Shown piece after piece: positions 1-7,919 of a stretch of DNA of 64,000 bases; position 1 is the stretch's first letter; each line of letters starts with the position of its first letter. This stretch comes from SABI01 sp963677695. GTDB lineage: Bacteria; Spirochaetota; Spirochaetia; Sphaerochaetales; Sphaerochaetaceae. The stretch spans positions 62,001 to 126,000 of the forward strand of contig CAXXUJ010000002.1 of NCBI GenBank assembly GCA_963677695.2, written 5' to 3'. The notes under the pieces were generated by a model. That model made no database searches and was not told where the DNA came from. It was given only the letters and a program-made list of their open reading frames with translations. The translations under genes were made by a program, and so were the position numbers.

Positions 1-516
1 GACGGTGCTGTAGTGAAACGCTCAGCAGTCGCTCCTGAAATGATGCAGCACTCTGGTCCTGCGAGGGTATTCGAGTCTGAAGAGGATGTTGCAGCAGCAA
101 TCAGCGGCGGAAAGATCAAGAAGGGAGACGTTGTGGTTATTCGTTATGAAGGACCGAAGGGCGGACCCGGAATGAGAGAGATGCTCGGACCCACTGCAGC
201 GATTGCCGGTCAGGGGCTCGACAAGGATGTCGCCCTTATCACAGATGGACGTTTCAGCGGAGCAACCCGCGGAGCCTCCATCGGACACGTCAGCCCCGAA
301 GCGGCTGAGGGGGGACTTATCGCCTTCGTGAATGAGGGTGATATCATCGAAATTGACATAACCAAGGGAACACTCAACCTTCTCGTTGACGAGAAGGAGA
401 TAGAGAAGAGGAAAGAGGGATGGACACCCAAGGAAGCTCCGATCAAGGACGGCTATCTCGGACGCTATTCAAGACTGGTCACCAGCGCCTCTACCGGAGC
501 AGTGTTCAAGAGTTGA
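1..516 (+). CDS. ilvD: Dihydroxy-acid dehydratase, C-terminal part (5' end outside window)
   Basis: This is the last 171 codons of dihydroxy-acid dehydratase, which dehydrates 2,3-dihydroxy-isovalerate and 2,3-dihydroxy-3-methylvalerate to the 2-keto acids of valine and isoleucine synthesis in the cytoplasm. The frame is open from base 1, so the gene is cut by the window edge and is not broken. Family hallmarks visible are the GPARVFESEE stretch, the GPKGGPGMREML segment and the TDGRFSGATRG-GHVSPEA segment, which belong to the C-terminal swivel/active-site domain of the IlvD/Edd family. The order of these blocks and the ending agree with IlvD and not with Edd. ilvB follows after 20 bases on the same strand, so the two are probably cotranscribed. 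Confidence 0.95.
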   Translation, partial: DGAVVKRSAVAPEMMQHSGPARVFESEEDVAAAISGGKIKKGDVVVIRYEGPKGGPGMREMLGPTAAIAGQGLDKDVALITDGRFSGATRGASIGHVSPEAAEGGLIAFVNEGDIIEIDITKGTLNLLVDEKEIEKRKEGWTPKEAPIKDGYLGRYSRLVTSASTGAVFKS

Positions 517-536
517 AAATCGGAGGAATGAAATAG

Positions 537-2213
537 ATGAAATTAACAGGTGCAGAGATCATCATTTCCTGTCTGAAAGAACAGAAGGTCGACACAGTGT
601 TCGGTTTTCCGGGCGGGGCAGTGCTTCATATCTATGATGCGCTGTACAAGCACAGACACGAAGTGACTCATATACTTACATCACATGAACAGGGCGCATC
701 CCATGCAGCCGACGGATATGCACGTGCCACCGGCAAGGTGGGTGTCGTGATCGCTACCAGCGGTCCCGGTGCTACAAACCTCGTTACCGGTCTCGCGACT
801 GCCTACATGGACTCAATCCCTGTCGTTGCAATCACAGGTAACGTCCCAACCGCCCTTTTAGGTAAGGACAGTTTTCAGGAAGTCGACATCGCAGGCATCA
901 CCATGCCCATCACGAAGCACAACTACATCGTGAAGGACGTAAAAGACCTTGCAAAGACCATCCGCGAAGCATTCGACATCGCACGCAACGGAAGACCCGG
1001 ACCTGTCCTCATCGATATCCCCAAGGATATCACAGCAGATATCACCGAGTACGTAGAAGCTGCGATCGATACCACACCGAAGACCGAGAACAAGTACACC
1101 AAGGAAGACATTGACGACATTGTGAAGATGCTGAAAGAATCAAAGCACCCGATGGCCTACATCGGAGGCGGAGCGATCCTCAGCGGTGCACAGGAAGAGG
1201 TGAAAACCTTCCTCGACACCTATGACGTCCCTGCAGGTGTTTCTCTCATGGCCTACGGCGTTATCGACCAGTCCGATCCCCGTTTCACCGGTATGATCGG
1301 TATGCACGGTTCCAAGGTATCGAACATCGCAGTATCACACTGTGACCTTCTCATTGTCATCGGTGCAAGGTTCAGTGACCGTGTTGTCTCCAAGGAGAGT
1401 GAATTCGCAAAGAAAGCGAAGATCCTCCATATCGATATCGACCCGGCTGAAATCAACAAGAACATCATCACGAACCATGATGTCATCGGTAACGTGAAAG
1501 ACATTCTTGCAGAAGTGAATGCACGGGCTAAAGCTCCCCTTTCCCACAAGGAATGGATGGCAGAAGTCGCACAGATGAAGATAGATCATCCAGTGAGGGT
1601 GAGCGGTGAAGCAAAACGCCCTTACGAGGTCCTGACAGCCCTCAGTAACGTCGCTCCGGAAAATACCGCCATCGTTACCGAAGTTGGACAGCATCAGATG
1701 TGGGCAGCGCAGTACTACCGACATACACCGAAAGGTAAATTCCTTACCTCAGGCGGTCTTGGAACCATGGGCTACGGTACAGGAGCATCAATCGGTGCCC
1801 AGTTCGGAGCTCCCCACAGACGTGTGATCAACATCGCAGGTGACGGTTCGTTCAAGATGAACTGTAACGAACTTGCGACCATCGCCCGTTACCGCATTCC
1901 TGTCATCATCCTGATCATGAACAACCACACCCTCGGTATGGTTCGTCAGTGGCAGACCTTCTTCTACGATAACCGTTATGCCGAAACAACGCTCGACACT
2001 GAACTCGACTGGGTCAAGCTTGCAGAGGCCTACGGTGTGAACGGGATGAGAATGTCGTTGACCGATGATCCCGCAGAAGTACTGCAGAAGGCATTCGACC
2101 TGAACGCCCCTGTTGTCATCGACTGTGAAATCGCCATAGACGATAAGGTCTTCCCGATGGTCGCTCCCGGAGCTTCCATTGAAGTGATGATCGACGATGA
2201 GATCGAAGACTGA
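537..2213 (+). CDS. ilvB: Acetolactate synthase, catalytic (large) subunit
   Basis: A 558-residue ThDP-dependent acetohydroxyacid synthase, normal length for the family. It condenses two pyruvates, or pyruvate and 2-oxobutyrate, in the first common step of branched-chain amino acid synthesis. Seen: N-terminal PP domain with the catalytic glutamate at about residue 51 inside SHEQGASHAADGYA; central FAD/nucleotide-type domain; C-terminal ThDP/Mg site GDGSFKMNCNELATIA ending in the paired Asn of IMNN. A GGAGGA sequence lies 9 bases before the ATG. It sits 20 bases after ilvD and is followed by a strong terminator. No small regulatory subunit gene (ilvN) follows, so it is either elsewhere or absent. 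Catabolic acetolactate synthase (AlsS) is less likely given the ilvD linkage. Confidence 0.95.
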   Translation: MKLTGAEIIISCLKEQKVDTVFGFPGGAVLHIYDALYKHRHEVTHILTSHEQGASHAADGYARATGKVGVVIATSGPGATNLVTGLATAYMDSIPVVAITGNVPTALLGKDSFQEVDIAGITMPITKHNYIVKDVKDLAKTIREAFDIARNGRPGPVLIDIPKDITADITEYVEAAIDTTPKTENKYTKEDIDDIVKMLKESKHPMAYIGGGAILSGAQEEVKTFLDTYDVPAGVSLMAYGVIDQSDPRFTGMIGMHGSKVSNIAVSHCDLLIVIGARFSDRVVSKESEFAKKAKILHIDIDPAEINKNIITNHDVIGNVKDILAEVNARAKAPLSHKEWMAEVAQMKIDHPVRVSGEAKRPYEVLTALSNVAPENTAIVTEVGQHQMWAAQYYRHTPKGKFLTSGGLGTMGYGTGASIGAQFGAPHRRVINIAGDGSFKMNCNELATIARYRIPVIILIMNNHTLGMVRQWQTFFYDNRYAETTLDTELDWVKLAEAYGVNGMRMSLTDDPAEVLQKAFDLNAPVVIDCEIAIDDKVFPMVAPGASIEVMIDDEIED

Positions 2214-2278
2214 GCTGCTCATCTATGAGCCGCTCAACCCTGAGCAGATCAGCATTACACGATACTAAAACCAATACA

Positions 2279-2308
2279 AAGGGTGGGCCAAACGGCTCAC
2301 CCTTTTTT
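2279..2308 (+). terminator. Rho-independent terminator of ilvD-ilvB
   Basis: An 11-bp stem (AAGGGTGGGCC pairing with GGCTCACCCTT, one G-U pair) with an AAAC loop is followed by a run of T. It lies 66 bases after the ilvB stop and closes the operon. Confidence 0.9.
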
Positions 2309-2430
2309 AGTGAGGTCACCTATATTCTTCGCAAGTATTGTGCTTCTGTTTTCAACTTCATGTATTGAATATGAAACGAAAAATAAGAATTTTGGAAAAA
2401 ATATAAAATTATATACTGAAAAGTTTTGTA

Positions 2431-2473
2431 TCGTTTTAATGTATTGTTATATCGAATAACGATTAAAAGACGA
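2431..2473. promoter_or_regulatory. Nested inverted repeats, candidate operator of the sugar operon
   Basis: The outer arms TCGTTTTAAT and ATTAAAAGACGA are inverted copies with a 2-base insertion. Between them lies the inner inverted repeat GTTAT-ATCGA-ATAAC at 2446-2460. The block sits just upstream of the promoter of the PfkB/LacI-fusion operon, where a LacI-type protein encoded in the operon could bind. The binding protein is inferred. Confidence 0.4.
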
Positions 2474-2482
2474 AATGTAAAC

Positions 2483-2512
2483 TTGACCCCGTTTTATCTG
2501 TGTCCATATAAT
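2483..2512 (+). promoter_or_regulatory. Promoter of the sugar-utilisation operon
   Basis: A sigma70-like promoter with TTGACC (2483-2488), an 18-base spacer and a perfect TATAAT (2507-2512) lies about 35 bases before the kinase start codon. The surrounding 2311-2546 stretch is very AT-rich and holds no gene. Confidence 0.65.
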
Positions 2513-2546
2513 ATAATCACCAAAGAAAAAAGGATGGTGACGGGAC

Positions 2547-3560
2547 GTGCGCGAAGGTATTTTACTTGCAGGAAATATGATCATGGATGTGGTGAAGATT
2601 ATTGAAACCTATCCTGAAAAAATGTCCTTAACACCAATTTACGATATTGAGTATTCCATTGGAGGAGCAGTCTGTAATTGCGGTATTGATTTAGCGCGGA
2701 TATCACCATCTCTGCCGATAACAGTCCTTAGTGCTGTCGGAGACGATTCCTTCGGGCATTCTATCATGGATCAGATGAGAGTTTTTTCAAATATCAACCT
2801 TGATCATGTCATGTATAAAGGAAAGACTTCTTTCACTGATGTGATGACTGAGCAGAATACAGGACGAAGGACTTTCTTTACTTATAAAGGGGCAGATAAT
2901 CTTCTGATTCCTGAAGATTTTGATTTCTCGGTTCTCCCGGGTGATATAATTCATATCGGCTATATTATGCTTTTAAACGGACTTGATCAGACGGATAGTG
3001 AATATGGTACTGCAATGGCCAGAGTTCTCTGCAATGCTCAGAAAGCTGGCAAGAAAACATCATTAGATATCGTCACTGAGGAAGGCAACAGGTATAAAAC
3101 CCTCGTTCCTCCCGCCCTGAAATATACGGACTACTGCTGTCTGAATGAATCGGAAGCTCAGAGCGTCACGGACGTTCCACTCCGCGATGAAAATGGAGTG
3201 CTCATCACACGGAATTTTGAAACAGCATGTAGAGTATTAAAGGATATGGGAGTGTCAACCTGGGCCGTTATCCATTCGCCTGATTATTCAGGAGGTCTGG
3301 ACGAAAAGGGCATCTATCATTCCTATGATTCAATTCCTCTGCCTGTCGGATATGTGAAGGGATCAGTTGGGGCAGGAGACGCTTTTGTTGCAGGAGTTCT
3401 CTATTCGGCATATGAAGGAAAATCTCTCAGTGATGCACTCTGGCTTGGGTCAGCGATCGCCGTGATCTCTCTTTCAAAACCAGGGGCTACCGAAGCTGTC
3501 ACCGATATGAACACTCTCGTGGCGACTTATACCGCAATGGAAGAAAAGGCGAACTGCTGA
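2547..3560 (+). CDS. PfkB-family sugar kinase
   Basis: A 337-residue ribokinase/PfkB-fold kinase, expected to phosphorylate a sugar or ketose with ATP in the cytoplasm. The N-terminal substrate-side GGAVCNCGIDLAR segment and the C-terminal anion-hole/catalytic motif GSVGAGDAF (about residues 275-283, catalytic Asp kept) are clear. The usual DT at the start of that motif is GS, as in several PfkB subgroups. Translation starts at a GTG; an AGGA lies 12 bases upstream, and the nearby ATG at 2534 is out of frame. Its stop overlaps the next start (TGATG). Being first in an operon with importer, aldose isomerase and mutarotase, it probably phosphorylates the imported sugar or its ketose. The substrate cannot be read from sequence. 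Confidence 0.85.
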   Translation: MREGILLAGNMIMDVVKIIETYPEKMSLTPIYDIEYSIGGAVCNCGIDLARISPSLPITVLSAVGDDSFGHSIMDQMRVFSNINLDHVMYKGKTSFTDVMTEQNTGRRTFFTYKGADNLLIPEDFDFSVLPGDIIHIGYIMLLNGLDQTDSEYGTAMARVLCNAQKAGKKTSLDIVTEEGNRYKTLVPPALKYTDYCCLNESEAQSVTDVPLRDENGVLITRNFETACRVLKDMGVSTWAVIHSPDYSGGLDEKGIYHSYDSIPLPVGYVKGSVGAGDAFVAGVLYSAYEGKSLSDALWLGSAIAVISLSKPGATEAVTDMNTLVATYTAMEEKANC

Positions 3561-5791
3561 TGAGTACAATCAAAGACGTAGCCAAACATGCTGGAGTCTC
3601 GGTTTCAACGGTCTCTAATTTCCTCAACCAGAAAGGTAATTTGAGCGATGCTAAATATAAGAAAATAGCTCTCGCTATCAAGGAACTCAATTATACCCCT
3701 AATCTTGCTGCACGGACCATGCGTAAAAGCAATCTCAAGGTTGTCGCAATTGTACTTCCTTCTCTCGATACATTCTACTCACGCCTCTATGAAGGTGTTT
3801 TCTCGATATTGGATCCTCAAGGATATCAGATTCTCATAAAGATCAGTGATGATAATATTCACAAGGAAAAGAAGATCCTTCAGGAATTAACAGTTCTTGG
3901 AGTAGTCGGCATCTTGACTGTTCCTGTTGCTCCGGAAGATCCTCATCAGTATGAGCTGCTCCAAGATAAGAAGATCCCCACTATTTTTGTTCAGAGAAAA
4001 TCACCGACACTTCAGTTTTCCTCTGCGACGATCAACAGTTTTGATACTGTTAAATCACTTATTCTTCTGAAACTCAAGGAGAAACAAGCAGATAGGATTT
4101 CACTCATCATCGGAAAATCTCATCTCAGTAATGAAATGGAATGTTTACAGGCTTTTCAGGAAGCTTATGTAACTGCAACTGGGGCAAAGGCTTCATCTCA
4201 TCAGATTCTCGAATGCAGCGCTCTGAGTGATTTTTCCTTTCAGAGTGTTTTCGACTATCTGATACAGATGAGTGAACCTCCTAAAGTTCTTTTTGTTTCA
4301 TCAAAGACAGTTGCTGCAGTAGCACTGAAAGCCCTGAAGCTTCTCATGATTGAAGACTGTGAGATCATCTCTCTCAGTGCTGACAGATGGGATACCTCTC
4401 TCCAGCTAAATGCTAGCATTGGTGAAGTCTATCAGGAATCTCTTGCACTCGGGGTAACGAGTGGCGAACTTCTTTTGGAGTACCTTGAAAACCCGATGGT
4501 ATTTGAAAGCCGTAACATCGTAGTAGAAAACCCACTTCCACAACAGGATCCTCCTTTCAAGATCACTCAGGTGAAGAAGATTCTCAATATTCTTATGTTG
4601 AAATCAGAATCTTCCGATGCGATTGTCAGACTTTCACAGGGCTATTCACGTAAAAGTGGTTATGAGCTGAAATTCCATATGAAGGATTATGTAGAGTTGC
4701 AGAGAGAAACAGAAAAATCTCTCGGAAGCGCAAGTTCAGAATATGACCTCGTTATGGCTGACCTTCCATGGATTAGCTCATTCATAGAGAAGGGCTGGCT
4801 AGCTGAGTTGAGTCCCTACTTTGAGGGCAATCTCCCATTAGGTAACTATCACAGCAAGATCCTGAAAGCCTTCTCGCTTGAAAAAAATGCCTTGTATGGT
4901 CTTCCAATCGTCGGTACCATCCAATTTCTCTTTTACAGAAAGGATCTCTTTGAGAATCCTGATATTCAATGGGAATTCCTGAAAAAGTATGGATTTGCAC
5001 TCAGGCCTCCTATCAACTGGACGGAATTCAATATCATCGCAGAGTTCTTCAACAGGTCAGAGAATTCTTCATCGCCGGTAGAGTATGGAACAGCCCTTAA
5101 CAGTATAGCTCCGACTGGGATGATTGATGAATTTCTTCCTCGTCACTGGTCCTACAACGGTCATATCGTCGATAGCAATGGGAATTTCGTATTTGACAGT
5201 GCCGAGAACATCATGGCAATTGAGAATATGAAAAAATCATATGAAATCAGCTACAAAAGCGATGAGCCTTTGTGGTGGGATGATCAGTTCAAGTTGCTTC
5301 TAGAAGGAAAGGTTGCTATGGTTATGGGATTTGCCTCGCACTTCCCAACAGATGCCGATGCCCGTGCTGGAAGTGAACACTATAATAATATCGGAGTCTA
5401 TCCTGTTCCCGGTGATAAGCCGATGCTCGGAGGATGGATCCTGGGTATCAACAAACGGTCTCTCGCTCTGGAAGAGAGTTTTCAATTTCTCCGGTGGATA
5501 ACTGATAACAAGCATGCCATCCCATGCCTCCTTCTTGGAGGAGCAATGCCAAATATCTGGGGATATGAAAATGCACGGGTGAAGCTTCATTTTCCATGGT
5601 TTACCGATATGAAAGCTGGGTTTTCTTCAAGTCAGACAAGAGAACGAACCGTGGGGAAAAACGGAACGATTATTGATCCTTTCCGAGTGGATACGATCAT
5701 TGCAGAAGCTCTGAAAAAGGTGATTGAAGATGATATCCCCATTCATGAAGCGTTGTCAGAAATAAAGAAAGAACTGTACATCAAAGGTTGA
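3560..5791 (+). CDS. LacI-family regulator fused to a solute-binding-protein (family 1) domain
   Basis: A 743-residue protein about twice the length of a LacI repressor. Residues 1-55 form a classic LacI helix-turn-helix (TIKDVAKHAGVSVSTVSNFL, hinge NYTPNLAARTMR). Residues about 58-335 are the usual periplasmic-binding-like effector domain. Residues about 345-735 are a second sensor resembling extracellular solute-binding proteins of sugar ABC importers (SBP family 1: a DLVMADLPWISSFIEKGWLAEL-type region and a GWILGINKRS segment). There is no signal peptide, so the whole protein should be cytoplasmic and DNA-bound. It starts on the last base of the kinase stop codon (TGATG) and precedes the ABC transporter, so it probably regulates this operon. 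The two ligand pockets may read two different sugars or a sugar and its phosphate; this is inference. Confidence 0.85.
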   Translation: MSTIKDVAKHAGVSVSTVSNFLNQKGNLSDAKYKKIALAIKELNYTPNLAARTMRKSNLKVVAIVLPSLDTFYSRLYEGVFSILDPQGYQILIKISDDNIHKEKKILQELTVLGVVGILTVPVAPEDPHQYELLQDKKIPTIFVQRKSPTLQFSSATINSFDTVKSLILLKLKEKQADRISLIIGKSHLSNEMECLQAFQEAYVTATGAKASSHQILECSALSDFSFQSVFDYLIQMSEPPKVLFVSSKTVAAVALKALKLLMIEDCEIISLSADRWDTSLQLNASIGEVYQESLALGVTSGELLLEYLENPMVFESRNIVVENPLPQQDPPFKITQVKKILNILMLKSESSDAIVRLSQGYSRKSGYELKFHMKDYVELQRETEKSLGSASSEYDLVMADLPWISSFIEKGWLAELSPYFEGNLPLGNYHSKILKAFSLEKNALYGLPIVGTIQFLFYRKDLFENPDIQWEFLKKYGFALRPPINWTEFNIIAEFFNRSENSSSPVEYGTALNSIAPTGMIDEFLPRHWSYNGHIVDSNGNFVFDSAENIMAIENMKKSYEISYKSDEPLWWDDQFKLLLEGKVAMVMGFASHFPTDADARAGSEHYNNIGVYPVPGDKPMLGGWILGINKRSLALEESFQFLRWITDNKHAIPCLLLGGAMPNIWGYENARVKLHFPWFTDMKAGFSSSQTRERTVGKNGTIIDPFRVDTIIAEALKKVIEDDIPIHEALSEIKKELYIKG

Positions 5792-5861
5792 ATCGCTTAA
5801 CTCGAAATCTGGGAGATTCTGGCTAAAGTCTCTCTTCTGATGAATATGTAGGGTGTGAAAT

Positions 5862-5890
5862 CATACCGACTAACATCGTTGGTAGGTATG
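5862..5890 (+). other. RNA hairpin in front of the first permease gene
   Basis: CATACC-G-ACTAAC-ATC-GTTGGT-A-GGTATG folds into a 12-bp stem with one internal mismatch and a 3-base loop. It ends three bases before the AAGGAGA ribosome site used for the GTG at 5909. It may tune translation or protect the downstream mRNA, and it argues against the earlier in-frame GTG at 5855 as start. Confidence 0.5.
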
Positions 5891-5908
5891 GATAAGGAGA
5901 ATAATACA

Positions 5909-6913
5909 GTGGAAAACAAAAAAGACCGAATTATGGGTCTTCTGAAAATGGATCTGACGACAGTTATACTTCCGGTTGTCGTCCTGTTCATAATCCTAAT
6001 GATAGGATCAAGTGGGTTTCTATCGGCTTATAATATGATATCGGTGCTCCAAAGTGTTGCCATCTACGTCCTCATTGGGCTTGCCCAGATGTCTGCACTC
6101 TCTCTGGGACAAATGAATCTGGCAGTCGGAGGAATAGGATGTCTGAGTGCCGTTATGATGGGGTTTTTTATGCAGGTTCTTGGACTCCCTGTCCTGCCTG
6201 CTCTTATTCTTGGACTCCTCATAGCAATGGCTCTGGGAGCGATACAAGGAGTTCTTATAGCAAAAAGCGGTATTGTTCCATTCATTATAACCCTTTCTTT
6301 ATTAAGTATTTACACTGGATTAGCTACAGTGTTCACACGGGGAAAATCATTCAACCAGTTGCCTGACACAATCAAGAATATCAACAGAATGCAGTTCGGC
6401 GTCGTTCCACTTACTTTTCTCATAGCTCTTGCCATCACAATTGGAGCATTCGTTGTATTCAGGTATGGGAATATAGGGAGAAAACTAAAAGCCGTAGGTG
6501 AAAACGACCGTTCAGCTCTCTACACAGGGATCAATGTGTCTAGGACTGTCATTTGGGGACATACAATCTCAGGCCTATTTGCTGGATTTGCAGCATTTAT
6601 CCAGATCTGTCGGTTTAATTCTGCCCAGTTGGCAATCGGTGATGACTGGATGCTGACCTCTTTTGTAGTTGCCATTCTTGGTGGAACGTTGCTCTCCGGG
6701 GGGAAGTTTTCAGTCATTGGTACTCTTTTAGGGAGTCTCCTTATGGTATTTATCAATAACGCACTCGGTCTCTGGAGGGTTAACCCATATATTTTCCAGA
6801 CGATCATGGGAATCCTGCTTCTTGCAGCATTCGAGATGGACAGGATGCGTAAATATCTCGTACGAAAACCTACTGTAACTGCGGTTCAGGATGGAGAGAA
6901 TTCACATGAATAA
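5909..6913 (+). CDS. Sugar ABC transporter permease (RbsC/BPD_transp_2 family)
   Basis: About 334 residues with roughly nine or ten hydrophobic helices. It is one of two membrane subunits of a ribose/rhamnose-type (CUT2) importer. The family signature is seen in ALSLGQMNLAVGGIG and, near the C-terminus, the VVAILGGTLLSGGKFSVIGT block that contacts the ATPase. GTG at 5909 is chosen because AAGGAGA lies 8 bases upstream; the upstream in-frame GTG (5855) and ATG (5888) lack good ribosome sites and would run through a stable hairpin. The end overlaps the next permease by 8 bases, implying translational coupling. Confidence 0.88.
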   Translation: MENKKDRIMGLLKMDLTTVILPVVVLFIILMIGSSGFLSAYNMISVLQSVAIYVLIGLAQMSALSLGQMNLAVGGIGCLSAVMMGFFMQVLGLPVLPALILGLLIAMALGAIQGVLIAKSGIVPFIITLSLLSIYTGLATVFTRGKSFNQLPDTIKNINRMQFGVVPLTFLIALAITIGAFVVFRYGNIGRKLKAVGENDRSALYTGINVSRTVIWGHTISGLFAGFAAFIQICRFNSAQLAIGDDWMLTSFVVAILGGTLLSGGKFSVIGTLLGSLLMVFINNALGLWRVNPYIFQTIMGILLLAAFEMDRMRKYLVRKPTVTAVQDGENSHE

Positions 6914-7919
6914 AGAAATATCATCACCCAAAGGCTTCGCTGCACTGACTAAGAGCCTTACTGAGTCACAGTTGTTCGGCTCCCTGGTCATCAGCGTCTC
7001 GTTACTTATCGTTATGCTGATAATTAAACCGAACTATCTCTCGGCCAAGAACATCTATGCACTAGCAACTGTTCTTGCGGTGACTGCAATTATCGGATTT
7101 TCTCAGATGGTAATCATAGCAACCGGCGGTCTGAATCTTTCGATCGGTTCTATCGGAGCTCTCTCAGCTGTGATCGCTGGCTGGGCTATGACAAATGCAG
7201 GTATCAGCTGGCCGATCGCTATTCTTCTCAGCCTGCTTACAGGCCTGGCCTGTGGTCTGGTAAACGGACTGCTTATCTTTCGTGCTGGAGGAATCAACGT
7301 TTCATTTTTCCTTACTACTCTTGCTACCTCTAGTGTCTTCATGGGACTGAACCTCACCATCACTCGTGGAAACCCTTTTTACGGTCCAGGCGGATCAATG
7401 CCTAAGGGACTACTTGCACTTGGTACGACAAAGATATTTGGACTCCCCTCATCATTTTACATCATGGTGATCATTGCTATCGCTCTGTTTTTTCTCTTTG
7501 TCAAACTTTCCCAGGGGCGACAGATTCTCGCTTATGGAGCGAACCATAAAGCTGCAGAACTATATGGGGTGTCGAAGTTCCGTGTTGTCCTTGCAGCAAA
7601 TCTGCTCTCAGGATTACTTGCTTCTGTAGCAGGCGTCCTCGCCCTGATAAGGATAGAAGCTGCCCAGCCCAACATGGGAACTGAATGGCTCCTGATGTCC
7701 TTTGCCGCACCTCTGATCGGAGGTTCATTGTTGAACGGAGGAAGGATTAACGTTATCGGCGCGATACTGGGAGCTGTAGCACTGACGATTATCAGCAACG
7801 GCTTGATTCACCTGAAGGTAGACACCTACTGGAGTACGCTCATCTACGGAATTATCATCCTGGTCGCGGTCACCATAGATAGACTTCGCTACATCGCAAA
7901 GAGAGGTATGGCAGCATGA
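6906..7919 (+). CDS. Sugar ABC transporter permease, second subunit
   Basis: About 337 residues, the partner of the preceding permease in the same CUT2-type importer. The conserved GGLNLSIGSIGALSAV segment and the C-terminal APLIGGSLLNGGRINVIGAILG block are seen, with multiple membrane helices. ATG at 6906 has GGAGAG 7 bases upstream; the ATG at 6891 would lie further inside the previous gene. Its stop overlaps the ATPase start (ATGA). Two different permeases imply a heterodimeric channel, as in rhamnose and autoinducer-2 type systems. Confidence 0.9.
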   Translation: MNKEISSPKGFAALTKSLTESQLFGSLVISVSLLIVMLIIKPNYLSAKNIYALATVLAVTAIIGFSQMVIIATGGLNLSIGSIGALSAVIAGWAMTNAGISWPIAILLSLLTGLACGLVNGLLIFRAGGINVSFFLTTLATSSVFMGLNLTITRGNPFYGPGGSMPKGLLALGTTKIFGLPSSFYIMVIIAIALFFLFVKLSQGRQILAYGANHKAAELYGVSKFRVVLAANLLSGLLASVAGVLALIRIEAAQPNMGTEWLLMSFAAPLIGGSLLNGGRINVIGAILGAVALTIISNGLIHLKVDTYWSTLIYGIIILVAVTIDRLRYIAKRGMAA

